DNA of 64,000 nucleotides, taken from Castanea sativa. Its lineage: Eukaryota > Streptophyta > Magnoliopsida > Fagales > Fagaceae. The stretch lies in assembly GCF_040712315.1 (NCBI RefSeq), contig NC_134015.1, positions 18,663,614-18,727,613 on the forward strand, written 5' to 3'. Below, piece by piece: positions 63,053 to 64,000 of the stretch. The position numbers and the translations under genes are program-made. A model generated the notes under the pieces. It worked only from the letters and a program-made list of their open reading frames with translations. It had not been told where the DNA came from and made no database searches. Numbering within the stretch: the stretch's first letter is position 1; the number at the start of each line of letters is the position of its first letter.

Positions 63053-63385
63053 TGTTGAAATTTACTCTTAGACCTAAGCTCCTACAATGATGGATTGCAA
63101 AGCACATGAAGAAGAAAGGCAGAGAGAAAGAAACAAAGATTGTGAAAATGAATCTTCTATATTGATAAATATCTTACTTTGTTCTTTATATAGCAGTACA
63201 GAGGCGGGAAAGTAATAATAGAAATCTAATTAACTATTGAATCTACAACTGCCTTACACGTGTTAACGACAGTGACTAACTAACTTTGAGTATTAGTTAA
63301 ACTACTGTTAGCTAAACTATCCTACATGTAGTTTATGTACATAGTGTTGCAAGCTAACAATCTATAAACTAAAAAATCATTAACA
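63053..63385 (-). repeat. 5' LTR of the copia element
   Basis: A 333-bp repeat matching 57824-58173 in the same orientation. It should hold the element's promoter; tatatag in ttctttatatagc is present in both LTRs, but its role is not shown. Confidence 0.93.
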
Positions 63386-63531
63386 AAAGTTCAAAATTTT
63401 ATTTTTCTCCACCTTCCACCACTTTTTTAGTAACCAAACTAAAACCACAAAAACCCAGATTTAGAAATCTCCCAAATCGATACCATCAAAACCCCACAAA
63501 TTAAAGCCATGAAAAAACTCAAAAATTAAGG

Positions 63532-64000
63532 CTGCGTTTGTTTTGGCTGAAATGCATTTCAGGAAATTGTTTTACACCATGTTGTGTGTTTGGTAGGCAC
63601 AGAAAATTTGGTGAAACTGAAATTATTTTACATATTGACCAAAAATAACCCTTCTTTGGTGGAAAATCCTTTCCATTCTTCCTTTACCTTCAAATATCAT
63701 TTTCCAGAAAACAAAGAGAGAGAGCACGAAGAGAGAGAGTGAGATCGAGCTCGCGCCGTCGAGCTCAGACCACTACCCCAAGCCCAAATGCACCCACTCA
63801 ACCTCACCACCATGCTCCATCGATGCATGTCTCCGATCCACACCCACCCGATCTAGCTGCCGTCGTCCTTCGTTGAGCTCCGATCTTGACAACCGACCGC
63901 AGGCTGTGCTCCAACGTCGCCGCCATCTAGATTGGAGTCCTTCATCTCGTTTTCACGTCGCCACTGAAGATCGTCGCTCAATCTCTCAATCTTTCTCTCT
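63532..64000. mobile_element. Start of another repeat element, runs off the window
   Basis: aaggctgcgtttgttttggc at 63532 looks like the end of a PIF/Harbinger or hAT-type element. The sequence then turns from AT-rich to CT- and GC-rich at about 63715, with GA repeats. It could equally be the 5' region of a gene lying beyond 64000. No coding frame is supported. Confidence 0.35.

Larger units (their letters stand above)
57824..63385 (-). mobile_element. Ty1/copia LTR retrotransposon, complete but mutated
   Basis: A 5562-bp element with a 5-bp duplication, aaagt (57819-57823 and 63386-63390). LTRs lie at 57824-58173 (the 3' LTR) and 63053-63385 (the 5' LTR), both TG...CA. They differ by about eighteen substitutions and a few indels by eye, so insertion is not very recent. 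Gag, integrase, reverse transcriptase and RNase H appear in copia order from right to left, but several stops and frameshifts prevent a full polyprotein. Confidence 0.95.

Overview
This is nuclear DNA of a flowering plant. The evidence is AT-rich sequence, intron-rich genes with GT-AG sites, plant-type gene families (MYB-CC phosphate regulator, PEX12, glycoside hydrolase 28 polygalacturonases) and a dense load of plant transposons. Gene structures and residues look like a core eudicot. A woody species such as a member of the Fagaceae is my guess, from general resemblance only. No viral, bacterial, rRNA, tRNA or CRISPR feature was seen.

Layout. Positions 1-4.9 kb hold a complete, intact PHR1-like MYB-CC gene (+). 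Its first coding intron carries a miniature LTR retrotransposon (TRIM). Positions 6.7-17.2 kb hold an intact ten-exon PEX12 peroxin gene (+), with SINE, LINE and MITE pieces in its introns and a 390-bp tandem duplication in intron 9. Positions 17.2-27.4 kb are gene-free. They hold a LINE relic, a 1.9-kb Mutator-like element with a 9-bp target duplication carrying what looks like the first coding piece of a NEF1 (no exine formation) gene, a solo LTR, CACTA-like repeats and a long imperfect hairpin.

Positions 27.4-57.3 kb hold a direct tandem array of three polygalacturonase paralogues, all + strand and all damaged. PG1 has a frameshift, lost its central catalytic exons, and has a 3.2-kb LINE in an intron. 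PG2 has all ten exons and every catalytic motif, but a 628-bp hAT-type MITE sits in its 27-nt fifth exon. PG3 keeps only exons 1-3, with bad splice sites. Between them lie many small elements with readable target duplications: four hAT-like MITEs (8 bp), two foldback MULE-like MITEs (10 bp), a Tourist-like MITE (TTA), a TRIM fragment and a decayed LTR element with a nested second MULE. Positions 57.8-63.4 kb are a complete but mutated Ty1/copia element (-) with 5-bp target duplications. The last 470 bp begin another repeat that runs off the window.

Functionally, the two working genes (phosphate-starvation transcription factor and peroxisomal E3 ligase) are unrelated neighbours. The polygalacturonase cluster is a decaying family in a transposon nest. 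The strongest leads are the NEF1-carrying Pack-MULE, the small skippable exon of PG2 hit by a MITE, and a changed residue in the inositol-pyrophosphate/SPX-sensing surface of the PHR1-like protein. I found no clear candidate for a wholly new biological system.
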